This document shows positions 44,854-53,957 of a stretch of 64,000 nt of DNA, one piece after another. Position numbers and translations under genes: made by a program. The stretch is taken from positions 1 through 64,000 of the forward strand of contig JADZCI010000247.1 of NCBI GenBank assembly GCA_020851655.1, read 5' to 3'. The number at the start of each line of letters is the position of its first letter. The first letter of the stretch is position 1. The DNA is from Bryobacterales bacterium. Lineage in GTDB: Bacteria; Acidobacteriota; Terriglobia; Bryobacterales; Bryobacteraceae. The notes beneath the pieces are model-generated. The model saw only the letters and a list, made by a program, of their open reading frames with translations, was not told the origin of the DNA and ran no database searches.

Positions 44854-45624
44854 ATGCCTGACTTGCTTAAAGACAAGACTGCGCTCATCCTCGGCTTGGC
44901 CAATCGCTGGAGCCTCGCGTTTGCGATCGCAAAGGCGTTCCGCCGCGAAGGCGCCAACCTGGTATTGACCTACCAGGGCGAAAGGCAGCGCCAGACGGTG
45001 GAGGATCTGGCTTCGGAACTAGGCGTTGCCCGTGTGGTTCCGTGCGATGTAACACGTGAGGTGGAACTGGAACAACTGGCCGAGATCCTGCGCGCCGAAG
45101 GTGACAAGCTCGACAGCGTTGTTCATTCCATTGCGTTTGCCAACAAAGACGACCTGGCGCGCCCGTTTCTTGAGACCTCGCGCGACGGCTTTCTGCTGGC
45201 ACACGAAGTGAGCGCCTACTCGCTGGTGGCCGTGGCGCGCGCGGTCGCGCCGGTCATGAACGAGGGCGGAGCGATCCTGACCCTGACGTACCTCGGCTCT
45301 ACCCGGGTCATGACAAACTACAACGTGATGGGAGTGGCCAAGGCCGCCCTGGAGTCCACCGTGCGTTACCTGGCGAGCGAGTTGGGCGCGAAGAACATTC
45401 GTGTCAACGCCATCTCCGCCGGACCCGTTAAGACGGCTTCGGCGCGCGGCATCAAGGATTTCTCGCGGATTCTCGATCACGTATCCCAAACCGCTCCCCT
45501 CAAACGCAACACCGATCCCGGCGAGGTCGGCGACGCCGCTGTCTTCCTGGCGTCGGAACTCGGCCGCGGCGTCACCGGCAACATCCTCTTTGTGGATGCC
45601 GGCTACCAGATTATGGGGCTGTAA
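44854..45624 (+). CDS. fabI: Enoyl-[acyl-carrier-protein] reductase (NADH), FabI type
   Basis: 256 residues, divergent SDR. The FabI features are ALILGLANRWSLAFAIAKA (nucleotide loop), VVHSIAFANKDDL and the Y-x6-K pair in NYNVMGVAKAALESTVRYLA. The C-terminal VDAGYQIMGL is standard. It catalyses the last step of each fatty-acid elongation cycle and is the target type of triclosan and isoniazid-like inhibitors. It is followed six bases later by the sulfatase gene. Confidence 0.94.
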   Translation: MPDLLKDKTALILGLANRWSLAFAIAKAFRREGANLVLTYQGERQRQTVEDLASELGVARVVPCDVTREVELEQLAEILRAEGDKLDSVVHSIAFANKDDLARPFLETSRDGFLLAHEVSAYSLVAVARAVAPVMNEGGAILTLTYLGSTRVMTNYNVMGVAKAALESTVRYLASELGAKNIRVNAISAGPVKTASARGIKDFSRILDHVSQTAPLKRNTDPGEVGDAAVFLASELGRGVTGNILFVDAGYQIMGL

Positions 45625-45630
45625 CGCGGC

Positions 45631-47172
45631 ATGGCCTCGGCGTCCCTTTCGCGGCGCGGACTCTTGCGCCAAGCGGCGGCGGCGGTGTTTCCGGCCATCT
45701 TGCGCGGCAAGACGCGACACCGGCCGAATATCCTGTTTTGCATTTCGGACGACCAGAGCTGGATCCACACCAGCTTTGCCGGTTCGAAATTCGTCAGAAC
45801 TCCGGCGTTCGACCGCGTCGCCGGCGAGGGCGTCTACTTCCACAACTGTCACGTCTCGGCGCCGTCTTGCGGTCCGTCGCGGGCGAGCATTCTTACAGGG
45901 CAGGACTTCTACCGCCTCGGGCCCGCGGCCATCAATCATGCGGAATGGCCGCGTGGAACGTCCACCTGGCAGGACTTGCTGGCTCAAGCCGGCTATTTCA
46001 CGGGGTTCACGGGCAAGGGATGGGGTCCCGGCAACTGGAAAGCGGCCGGACGGGCCAGCCCGCCGTCCGGACGCGCGTTCAACCAGGTGCAACATAAACC
46101 CCCGGTCCCGGGACTGAGTCCGGTCGACTACGCCGGCAACTTCGAGGCCTTTCTGCGCGCCAGACCCAAGGACGCCCCGTTTTCCTTCTGGACTGGCTTC
46201 ACCGAACCTCATCGCGTGTTCGACCCCGGTTGCGGAGTGCGAAACGGCAAGCGGTTGGACGACGTCGAGGTCCCCGCCTTCCTTCCGGATACGCCGGTAG
46301 TACGCTCCGACCTGGCCGATTATGCGTTCGAGATTGAATGGTATGACCGGCAGATGAACCGGATACTCAAGTTGTTGGACGAGTCCGGAGAGGCGGCCCA
46401 TACCGTCGTCGTGATGACTTCCGACAACGGTATGGCTTTTCCTCGCGCCAAAGGAAACCTGTACGATTACGGCACTCACGTACCCCTGGCCATTCGTTGG
46501 ACCGAAGGGGCCAACGGTGGACGCAAGGTGGACGACTTTGTCACTTCGGCGGATCTTGCGCCGACCCTGTTGTGGGCGGCCGGGCTTGAAGCACCGGATA
46601 CCATGACTGGCCGGAGCCTGCGCCAGTCCCTTACCGCGAAACGCGCCTCGATCGTCGATGCGCGGCGCAGTTACGCAATCATGGGAATGGAGCGGCACTT
46701 CCCCGGCAGCCGCCCGGGCGGCGCCGGCTATCCATGCCGGGCCATCCGCACGGACCAATATCTTTACATCTGGAATTTGAATCCGGAACGCAACCCCTGT
46801 GGAGACCGCCCGGGTCCGGTGTGGCCCGCCGATGACCCGGTCGGCGGATTCGGCGACATCGACGGCAGCCCCACCAAGACGGAACTCTGGCAACAGCGCG
46901 GCAAGTTTCCCAGCCTCGCCCGTCTTGCATTCGAACCGCGGCCTTCAGAGGAACTGTACCTGGCCAGGGAAGACCCCTCCAACATGAACAACGTCATTCG
47001 CGCGCCCATGTACGCCGAAGCGCGGTACACGCTGCGAAAACAGTTGGTCTCGCGGCTGGTCAAGACCGGCGACCCGCGTGCCACGGGCAAAGACGCGGAG
47101 GTGGATGCGATTCTACGCCGGTTTCCTACCGTACCCGAAGACGTTTCCGCCGCTGAAACCAGGCGCGACTAG
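45631..47172 (+). CDS. Tat-exported sulfatase
   Basis: 513 residues. A Tat-like signal (LSRRGLLRQAAAAVFPAIL) is at the N-terminus. PNILFCISDDQSW supplies metal-binding Asp residues. Cys80 in SAPSCGPSRASILTG is the C-x-P-S-R site converted to formylglycine in active sulfatases. TSDNGMAF and a late HVPLAIRW follow. It would remove sulfate from esters such as sulfated glycans outside the cytoplasm. The formylglycine-generating enzyme is not in this window. Confidence 0.92.
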   Translation: MASASLSRRGLLRQAAAAVFPAILRGKTRHRPNILFCISDDQSWIHTSFAGSKFVRTPAFDRVAGEGVYFHNCHVSAPSCGPSRASILTGQDFYRLGPAAINHAEWPRGTSTWQDLLAQAGYFTGFTGKGWGPGNWKAAGRASPPSGRAFNQVQHKPPVPGLSPVDYAGNFEAFLRARPKDAPFSFWTGFTEPHRVFDPGCGVRNGKRLDDVEVPAFLPDTPVVRSDLADYAFEIEWYDRQMNRILKLLDESGEAAHTVVVMTSDNGMAFPRAKGNLYDYGTHVPLAIRWTEGANGGRKVDDFVTSADLAPTLLWAAGLEAPDTMTGRSLRQSLTAKRASIVDARRSYAIMGMERHFPGSRPGGAGYPCRAIRTDQYLYIWNLNPERNPCGDRPGPVWPADDPVGGFGDIDGSPTKTELWQQRGKFPSLARLAFEPRPSEELYLAREDPSNMNNVIRAPMYAEARYTLRKQLVSRLVKTGDPRATGKDAEVDAILRRFPTVPEDVSAAETRRD

Positions 47173-47179
47173 CGGTCGC
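47165..47179. terminator. Small hairpin at convergent sulfatase/deacetylase stop codons
   Basis: GCGAC and GTCGC pair around TAGCG, which contains the sulfatase TAG. There is no T run. Confidence 0.2.
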
Positions 47180-48823
47180 TTAAGCGATTGCGGGACGCGC
47201 GCCCTCGGCAAACCACAATCTGCCGCGCACACGGACCGTCTGTCCCGGTTCACAATCAGGCAGCACCGGGTCGGAGTGCATGCAGGGGCACTGCGGGTTT
47301 CCCCAAGTGCGCCCACAGCGTTCCCATTCGGTCTGCACCCATCGCCCGCCTGCGGCGGTCTGCACGGCGGCGATGGTCTTGCCGAAAATCTTGTTACCGG
47401 TCGTTTGAGAATTGAGGCCGGAAGCGCCCTTCAGCAGAACGCAGATCTGAGTTCGCAGGCCGGACAGCGGCTGCGGAGCGCCATTGCGAAGCCACAGTTC
47501 CATCCGTATTTCGCCCTCCTGGGGCGTGACACTCGCGCCGAACTCAACGTTGTCCGGCAATCGCCAGGAGGACCGCAGCCCGCCGTCCGGCAGCCGCTGC
47601 CAATCCGTGTTGTCGATGATGCGGTTCTGATCGTTCCAGATGGTTGGAATGTGTGTGTGCGCCAGGAACAGCAGGCCGAGATTGCTGAAAATCGCTTCGG
47701 GCAGGTCGATTACCACGTATTGCGAGGGCGCCCACGGCAGGAACACCGTTGCCTTGGTTCCCCGCAAGGGATCGATGGCGCCTTCGCGAAAGCCGGTCCG
47801 CAGCGGACGCCCGCCGGGATACGGACGCACTTCAAGCCCTTTGACGGGCTGGAGCGACACCTGCTTGAGGGCGTCCGAGACCCGCGGCTCACTCCAGGAA
47901 AGCACTTGGCCGATCTCAGCGTTCGAGTAGCCGTGAGGTCCGGCCATGTTGGCCAACCAGTAGCCGGAATCGGCGCGGCTGGCGGCGGTCTCCACCGGCA
48001 ACGGCAGATCAACACCGGCTGAAGGCCTGTGCCGCTTCTCCAGGAGCGGATCCGCCGGCGCCTGGCTCGAGTCGATGTAGGGCTCCAGGTCCCGCAAGGC
48101 CAACGCGCGATAGCCGTGATCTTTCAAGTAGGCCATGTACAGACGGAAATTTTCCGGGGGCGTGTGGACCCACGGATGCTTCACATCGGGAACGCCATGG
48201 AACTGGAGGATGACGGCTTGTCCCGGTTTGGCGCGCGAGACCACTTCGACAAAATGCTCCAAAGTCCACTTCGGATAAGCATCGCCCGTCGTGGGAATGA
48301 GCAGGGCATGATGCTTCCGGGGCTCAAAGGCCGGCCCGATTTGAAGGGTTCCGTACTCGACTTCGGGCGCGCCGCCGCGGCGGGCAAACTTGATGCCGCT
48401 TTCCCGAACGATCCGGATGGCCTCCGGCCCAAAGAAATTTCCCGTATAGGCGAAGCTGACCGGCTTCGGCACGCCGGCCTTCTTGAGTTCGTTCTCCACC
48501 AGGGCGATTTCACCGGCCAGGCGCGCGGCGTTCCGGGGAGACGAGAAGTCGGCATGGGTCCACGTATGGTTGCCAATCTCGAAACCCATTTCGTGGATCT
48601 CGGCGATCTCCCGCCAGGTCATGAAGTATTCCGGATCGGTCATCCATTGATGCGTTGCAAAGAAGCTGGCGCCGAATCCCAGTTCCTTCAGCAGCGGGGC
48701 GACAAACGTCCGGTGCGACTTCACCGCATCGTCGAAGGTCAGAACTACTGTCTTGGCGGGAATCTCCGGAACGGAGACCGCCGCGGCGGCCGCGGCAGAG
48801 CTGAGGAACGTCCTTCTCCTCAT
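47180..48823 (-). CDS. Exported polysaccharide deacetylase (CE4/NodB-like) with extra C-terminal domain
   Basis: 547 residues from ATG 48823; the frame stays open upstream but that part lies inside the preceding gene. The start RRRTFLSSAAAAAAVSVPEIPA is Tat-like. The NodB core (about 25-240) has VVLTFDDAVKSH with the Asp pair, GNHTWTHADF with H-x3-H, and VILQFHGVPD. About 300 residues follow with Trp-rich beta segments and a Cys-rich stretch (CGRTWGNPQCPCMHSDP) that I cannot assign. It would remove acetyl groups from glycan N-acetyl sugars. ATGA overlap with the upstream Gfo/Idh gene. Confidence 0.85.
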   Translation of the reverse strand: MRRRTFLSSAAAAAAVSVPEIPAKTVVLTFDDAVKSHRTFVAPLLKELGFGASFFATHQWMTDPEYFMTWREIAEIHEMGFEIGNHTWTHADFSSPRNAARLAGEIALVENELKKAGVPKPVSFAYTGNFFGPEAIRIVRESGIKFARRGGAPEVEYGTLQIGPAFEPRKHHALLIPTTGDAYPKWTLEHFVEVVSRAKPGQAVILQFHGVPDVKHPWVHTPPENFRLYMAYLKDHGYRALALRDLEPYIDSSQAPADPLLEKRHRPSAGVDLPLPVETAASRADSGYWLANMAGPHGYSNAEIGQVLSWSEPRVSDALKQVSLQPVKGLEVRPYPGGRPLRTGFREGAIDPLRGTKATVFLPWAPSQYVVIDLPEAIFSNLGLLFLAHTHIPTIWNDQNRIIDNTDWQRLPDGGLRSSWRLPDNVEFGASVTPQEGEIRMELWLRNGAPQPLSGLRTQICVLLKGASGLNSQTTGNKIFGKTIAAVQTAAGGRWVQTEWERCGRTWGNPQCPCMHSDPVLPDCEPGQTVRVRGRLWFAEGARPAIA

Positions 48824-50133
48824 ACGGGAGTGACTTTGTTGGTGGCGAAATCCCACCTCATCTTCCGGCCCTTGCGGTAGGCCAGGTTGGCCAGGTGCCC
48901 GGCGCCGGCGGCCGCATGCCCCTCGGTCGCATTTTCGCGGCTTGGCTTCCCTTCGAGAACGCTTTCGATGAACAGCGCCGCATGCCCCTTGCCGCGTTCT
49001 ACCGTGATCTGTTGCGGAGCGGGGCGCTCGCGTGTGGCGCCGCCCGCGGCGGCGCGCTGCCTGGCGAGGTACGCGTCGCGCTCGGCCTTGGGCCACGCCA
49101 GGCTGCCGTAGGACTGGATGTCGAGGTCCGGCGCTTCCTTGTAGTGCGTCAGGCCATTGCGGTCCCACACCAGCGTTCCGTCACTGCCCATGATGACGGC
49201 GTAAGGCGCCGGCGCGGTGGTCTTAAGGTTCACGCACATCTGCGCCAGGAAGCCTTCCTGGTATTCGAAGATCGAGTCCATCACGTCCGGAACGGTTCGT
49301 CCATCCTTGTAGAACCACAAACCGCCCTGGGACACAACCGATACGGGCGCCCGCACGTTCATAAACTCGTGCACGGTCGTGAGCAGATGAACAAAGAGAT
49401 CGGTGGCGACGCCGCCTGAATACTCCCACCAGCAGCGCCACCGGAAAAAGACCTCGGGCGAAAAAGGCCGTTTGGGCGCGCTGCCGATGAATCGAGTCCA
49501 GTCGATGGTTTCCGGAGACGCGTCGGGAGGAATCGGATACACCCACGCGCCTTCCTTGGTGTTGCGGTGATTCAACATTCGAATCTGGTGAACCTTGCCG
49601 ATCGCACCCTGTCCGATCAATTCCTTGACTTTGGCGGTCATGGTGGATGTCTTGGTTCCGCTCCCTACCTGCAATACCTTGCCGGAGCGCTTCTCGGCGT
49701 CGATGATCTCCGGACCCTCTTTGAGGCTCCAGGTCATCGGTTTCTCGATGTAGATGTGCTTACCCGCGCTGAGCGCATCGAGCGTGATGCGGCGATGCCA
49801 GTGGTCGGGAGTCGCCACGACAACCGCATCGATATCCTTGCGGGCGAGGATATCCTCGTACCGCTTGGTCGTCACCACGCTGTCCCCCATAACCTCCCGC
49901 GCATGCCGCAGGTAGCCGTCATAGAGGTCGCACGCCGCGACAAAGCGCGCCTCCGGCGACTGGGAGAATTCCTGCATGAGCTGGCTTCCCCGGATGCCTA
50001 CGCCGATGAATCCAAGACCCAGTTGGCGCGAGGACGGCGCCGCAACGGGGGTGTCCCCGCGCATGCGGGCTTCTCCGATCCGGTAGACGGCCACGGCGCC
50101 GGCCAGTTTCAACAGTTCACGACGTCCTGTCAT
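48820..50133 (-). CDS. Gfo/Idh/MocA family oxidoreductase with export signal
   Basis: 437 residues. The N-terminus (GRRELLKLAGAVAVYRIGEA) looks like a Tat signal. Rossmann loop LGFIGVGIRGSQLMQEF, VVVATPDHWHRRITLDALSAGKHIYIEKPM (EKP signature) and the central FRWRCWWEYSGGVATDLFVHLL with catalytic-region His follow. This form is common among exported dehydrogenases of Planctomycetes and Acidobacteriota. It heads a two-gene unit with the deacetylase, suggesting glycan processing (inference). Confidence 0.88.
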   Translation of the reverse strand: MTGRRELLKLAGAVAVYRIGEARMRGDTPVAAPSSRQLGLGFIGVGIRGSQLMQEFSQSPEARFVAACDLYDGYLRHAREVMGDSVVTTKRYEDILARKDIDAVVVATPDHWHRRITLDALSAGKHIYIEKPMTWSLKEGPEIIDAEKRSGKVLQVGSGTKTSTMTAKVKELIGQGAIGKVHQIRMLNHRNTKEGAWVYPIPPDASPETIDWTRFIGSAPKRPFSPEVFFRWRCWWEYSGGVATDLFVHLLTTVHEFMNVRAPVSVVSQGGLWFYKDGRTVPDVMDSIFEYQEGFLAQMCVNLKTTAPAPYAVIMGSDGTLVWDRNGLTHYKEAPDLDIQSYGSLAWPKAERDAYLARQRAAAGGATRERPAPQQITVERGKGHAALFIESVLEGKPSRENATEGHAAAGAGHLANLAYRKGRKMRWDFATNKVTPV

Positions 50134-50169
50134 GACCTTTTGGTATCACACCGGCGCGGTGTTTGGCCA

Positions 50170-50175
50170 TATAAT
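50170..50175 (+). promoter_or_regulatory. Consensus -10 box TATAAT
   Basis: A perfect TATAAT is 43 bases before ATG 50219. No good -35 box lies at the usual spacing. GGAGG at about 50208-50213 supplies a normal ribosome binding site, so this is a leadered promoter. Confidence 0.5.
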
Positions 50176-50218
50176 TGTAACAGAGTTTCAGAGTCTGTTA
50201 TCTCTTGTGGAGGCTCTC

Positions 50219-51136
50219 ATGTCACACGCATCCGCATCCCGGCGCGGCTTCCTGCAAGCCGCGGCCGGCGCCGCGGCCGCCCCGGTCCTCCGGGCTGAAC
50301 CGGCGTCGCCGAAACTACCGGCCGTACGCTTTGGTGAGCGCGAAGTCACGCGCCTGATTGTGGGTACCAACCCGTTCTTCGGCTATTCCCACTTCAACGG
50401 CCTTCTGGACAAGTTTATGCGCGAGTACATGACGCAGGAACGGCGGCTTGAGGTGTTAAGGCGCTGTGAAGAAGTTGGCATCAATACCTGGCAATTGCAC
50501 TATTCCAGCCAGACGATGGCGGACCTCAAGCTCATGCGGGCCGCGGGCGGGAAACTCAATTGGTTCCTGCTGGGCGAAGGGGAAATGCAGAAGAACTTCG
50601 ACCTGATTCCGGAGTACGCCAAGCTGGGGCCAATCGGCATTGCCCATCATGGCAACCGGACCGACGAGCGCTTTCGCGAGCGAAAGATGGACTCAGTCAA
50701 GGACTTCTGCAAGCTCGTCCGTGACGCGGGCGTGTTGGTGGGCGTTTCGATGCACAATCCGGATGTGCTGGACTACGTGGAAGACAAGGGCTGGGATGTT
50801 GACTACTACATGACCTGCATGTATCGCGTTTCCCGCACCAAGGAGGAGACGCGGGCGGTCTTCGGCGAGGCGCCCTTGGGTGAAGCCTTCTTCGAGAAAG
50901 ATCCGGAACGGATGTGCGCCAAAGTGCGGCAGACCAGCAAGCCGTGCCTGGCGTTCAAAGTTCTCGGCGCCGGGCGAAGCGTGGCCTCGCGGGAGATGGT
51001 TGAAGCGGCGTTTCGGTTTGTGTTCTCCAGTATCAAGCCCACCGACGCGGTCATTGTGGGGATGTGTCCCAAGTTCAAGGACGAACCGCTTGAAAACGCT
51101 GAAATCGTGCGTTCTATTTGCCGCGTCAACAGCTAA
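50219..51136 (+). CDS. Tat-exported aldo/keto-reductase-like TIM-barrel protein
   Basis: 305 residues from ATG 50219, chosen because GGAGG is five bases upstream; the frame extends upstream to 50132. SASRRGFLQAAAGAAAAPV is a Tat signal. The body is a TIM barrel with REVTRLIVGTNPFFGYSHFN, VLRRCEEVGINTWQLHYS and VGVSMHNPDVLDYVEDKG. It resembles exported aldo/keto-reductase-like proteins of Acidobacteriota. I do not see a full AKR catalytic tetrad, so the activity is open. Confidence 0.68.
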   Translation: MSHASASRRGFLQAAAGAAAAPVLRAEPASPKLPAVRFGEREVTRLIVGTNPFFGYSHFNGLLDKFMREYMTQERRLEVLRRCEEVGINTWQLHYSSQTMADLKLMRAAGGKLNWFLLGEGEMQKNFDLIPEYAKLGPIGIAHHGNRTDERFRERKMDSVKDFCKLVRDAGVLVGVSMHNPDVLDYVEDKGWDVDYYMTCMYRVSRTKEETRAVFGEAPLGEAFFEKDPERMCAKVRQTSKPCLAFKVLGAGRSVASREMVEAAFRFVFSSIKPTDAVIVGMCPKFKDEPLENAEIVRSICRVNS

Positions 51137-51217
51137 GTTGCCACCGCCAACGGTGAAGAGTGCCGGGTTGATTCGAGATAGACTGAGATCACAAAAAGAT
51201 AAAGTAGTCGGAAACCT

Positions 51218-53953
51218 ATGAGTATTGAACTGCCCACCAAGCCTGAGTCGGCCCACAACATTCTGACGAGCGCCCCGAATCCTCTGGACGTATTCTTCAG
51301 CCCCCACAACGTCGCGGTCATTGGCGCCACCGAAACCCCAGGTAGCGTCGGACGCACGACCCTGTGGAACCTGATGAGTTCTCCGTTTGGCGGCGCCGTG
51401 CTGCCCGTCAATCCCAAGCGCGCGAGCGTCCTGGGGATCAAGGCTTACCCCACGGTTCGCGACGTTCCGGCGAGAGTGGACCTGGCGGTTATCGTCTCGC
51501 CCGCGCCCACGGTTCCGGGAGTCATTCGGGAATGCGGTGAAGTCGGGGTGAAAGGCGCCATCGTCATTTCGGCGGGCTTCAAAGAACTGGGCGCTCCCGG
51601 CGTGAAATTGGAGCAGGAGTTGATTGCCGAGGCGCGCAAGGCGGGCATTCGCATCATCGGTCCCAACTGCCTGGGAGTCATGGTGCCGCCGACCGGGGTA
51701 AACGCGACGTTCGCCGCCGGCATGGCGCGCACCGGAAGCGTGGGCTTCCTCAGCCAGAGCGGCGCGCTCTGCACCGCGGTCCTCGACTGGTCGCTTCGCG
51801 AAATGGTCGGCTTCTCCGCGTTCATGTCGATTGGCTCAATGGTCGATGTGGGTTGGGGCGATCTCATTTACTACCTTGGCAATGACCCCAAGACGCGCAG
51901 CATCCTGATCTACATGGAATCGGTGGGCGACGCCCGTTCGTTCCTGTCCGCCGCGCGCGAAGTTGCGCTCTCCAAACCGATCATCATCATCAAGGCCGGC
52001 CGGACCGCCGCGGGCAGCAAGGCCGCGGCGTCCCATACCGGTTCGCTCACCGGCAGCGACGACGTTCTGGATGCCGCGTTCCGCCGCAGCGGGATCCTGC
52101 GCGTCAACAACATCGCCGACCTTTTCTACATGGCTGAAGTCCTGGCCAAGCAGCCTCGTCCCAAGGGCCCGCGCCTGACCATCTTGACGAACGCCGGAGG
52201 TCCTGGCGTGCTGGCGGCTGACTCGCTCCTGATCGGCGGTGGAGAACTCGCGGAAGTATCGGCAGCCGCGGTGGAAAGCATGAACGCATTCCTCCCCGCC
52301 GCATGGAGCCGCGGCAACCCCATCGATGTGCTGGGGGATGCGACGGCGGAGCGTTACGCCAAATCAGTCGAGATCGCCGTCAAGGATCCAGCGAGCGACG
52401 GTCTGCTGGTAATTCTCACACCCCAAGCCATGACGGATGCGACGCAGATTGCGGAACACTTGAAGCCGCATGCGCGCCAGACGGCGAAGCCGGTCTTGGC
52501 GAGTTGGATGGGGGGCCCCGAAGTGGCCGCCGGCGAGCAGATCCTGAATGCCGCCGGGATTCCGACCTTTCCGTACCCCGACACCGCCGCCCGCATGTTC
52601 AACTACATGTGGCGCTACACCTACAACCTGAAGGGACTCTACGAAACGCCCAAGTACGGCCCGGAACTGAGCGAGGACGCCCAGCAGAAGGCACGCGCGA
52701 TCATCGATACCGTTAAAGCGTCGGGACGCACAATTCTGACCGAGTACGAATCCAAGCAGATCCTGGCTTGCTACAACATCCCCACCGTTCCGACATCGAT
52801 CGCCGCAACCGAGGAGGAAGCCGTACGGCGAGCCGGGGAGTTCGGCTATCCGGTGGTGTTGAAGCTGTACTCGGAGACCATCACCCACAAGACCGACGTG
52901 GGCGGTGTGGTTCTCAATCTGAAGGACGCCTCAGCGGTCCGGAGTGCCTTTACGGGAATCCGCGAATCGGTGGCGGCCAAGGCGGGCGCGGAACACTTTC
53001 AGGGTGTCACCGTGCAGCCCATGGCGAAGCTCGACGGATACGAGGTGATCATTGGTTCGAGCGTTGATCCGCAGTTCGGACCGGTGATTCTGTTCGGCCT
53101 TGGCGGGCAACTGGTGGAGGTGTTCCAGGACCGCGCGCTCGGGCTGCCGCCGCTCAACAGCACGCTGGCGCGCCGCATGATGGAACAGACCAGGATCTAC
53201 AAAGCCCTGAAAGGAGTCCGCGGGCGGCCGCCTGTCGATCTGGAAGGTTTGGAACAACTGATGGTCCGGTTCAGCCGGCTGGTGGTGGATCAGCGCTGGA
53301 TCAAGGAGATCGACATCAACCCGCTGCTCGCGTCGCCGGAGCGGTTGCTGGCGCTGGATGCGAGAGTGGTGCTTCACGACCCGGCCACGGCAGAGAAAGA
53401 CCTCCCACGGCTGGCCATACGGCCCTATCCGACGCGCTACGAATCAGGCTGGACCTCGAAAACCGGGCTCAGGGTTCATATCCGGCCGATCGCACCTGAG
53501 GACGAGCCGGACATGGTGAAGTTTCACGAATCGCTTTCGGAACGCACCGTTTACCAGCGGTACCTCCAGACGCTGCGGCTAAGCCAGCGCGTGGCGCACG
53601 AGCGCCTGACGCGGATCTGCTTTATCGACTACGCGCGGCAGATGGCGCTGGTCGCCACCGCGGTCAACCCGGACTCCGGTGAAGAGGAGATCATCGGCGT
53701 GGGCCGGCTGCAAGGCCTTCGCGAGCCCGAATCGGAGTTCGCCATCGTGCTGTCGGACCGCGCTCAAGGACAGGGCCTCGGCGTCGAACTGCTGAGCCGC
53801 CTGGTCGCGGTCGCCAAGGCCGAAGGGGTGCGTGTGATCACCGCGGACATACTGGGCGAAAACATCGCCATGCAGAAGGTCTGCCAGAAACTCGGTTTCA
53901 AGCTCGCACGCGAACTCGGCGATCCGGTGGCGCAGGCCAGGCTGGAGCTATAG
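51218..53953 (+). CDS. Acyl-CoA synthetase (ADP-forming) fused to GNAT acetyltransferase, Pat-like
   Basis: 911 residues. Order: CoA-binding Rossmann domain (about 25-150; [15 protein letters not shown]), succinyl-CoA-synthetase-like domain (about 160-460) with the His-phosphorylation motif [11 protein letters not shown] near 270, ATP-grasp domain (about 490-720; [21 protein letters not shown]), and a C-terminal GNAT domain (about 755-905; [19 protein letters not shown]). Proteins of this layout include the lysine acetyltransferase Pat, which regulates acetyl-CoA synthetase. The retained His suggests that the synthetase half may still be active. No obvious ligand-binding regulatory domain is added. 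Confidence 0.9.
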   Translation: MSIELPTKPESAHNILTSAPNPLDVFFSPHNVAVIGATETPGSVGRTTLWNLMSSPFGGAVLPVNPKRASVLGIKAYPTVRDVPARVDLAVIVSPAPTVPGVIRECGEVGVKGAIVISAGFKELGAPGVKLEQELIAEARKAGIRIIGPNCLGVMVPPTGVNATFAAGMARTGSVGFLSQSGALCTAVLDWSLREMVGFSAFMSIGSMVDVGWGDLIYYLGNDPKTRSILIYMESVGDARSFLSAAREVALSKPIIIIKAGRTAAGSKAAASHTGSLTGSDDVLDAAFRRSGILRVNNIADLFYMAEVLAKQPRPKGPRLTILTNAGGPGVLAADSLLIGGGELAEVSAAAVESMNAFLPAAWSRGNPIDVLGDATAERYAKSVEIAVKDPASDGLLVILTPQAMTDATQIAEHLKPHARQTAKPVLASWMGGPEVAAGEQILNAAGIPTFPYPDTAARMFNYMWRYTYNLKGLYETPKYGPELSEDAQQKARAIIDTVKASGRTILTEYESKQILACYNIPTVPTSIAATEEEAVRRAGEFGYPVVLKLYSETITHKTDVGGVVLNLKDASAVRSAFTGIRESVAAKAGAEHFQGVTVQPMAKLDGYEVIIGSSVDPQFGPVILFGLGGQLVEVFQDRALGLPPLNSTLARRMMEQTRIYKALKGVRGRPPVDLEGLEQLMVRFSRLVVDQRWIKEIDINPLLASPERLLALDARVVLHDPATAEKDLPRLAIRPYPTRYESGWTSKTGLRVHIRPIAPEDEPDMVKFHESLSERTVYQRYLQTLRLSQRVAHERLTRICFIDYARQMALVATAVNPDSGEEEIIGVGRLQGLREPESEFAIVLSDRAQGQGLGVELLSRLVAVAKAEGVRVITADILGENIAMQKVCQKLGFKLARELGDPVAQARLEL

Positions 53954-53957
53954 GCGG

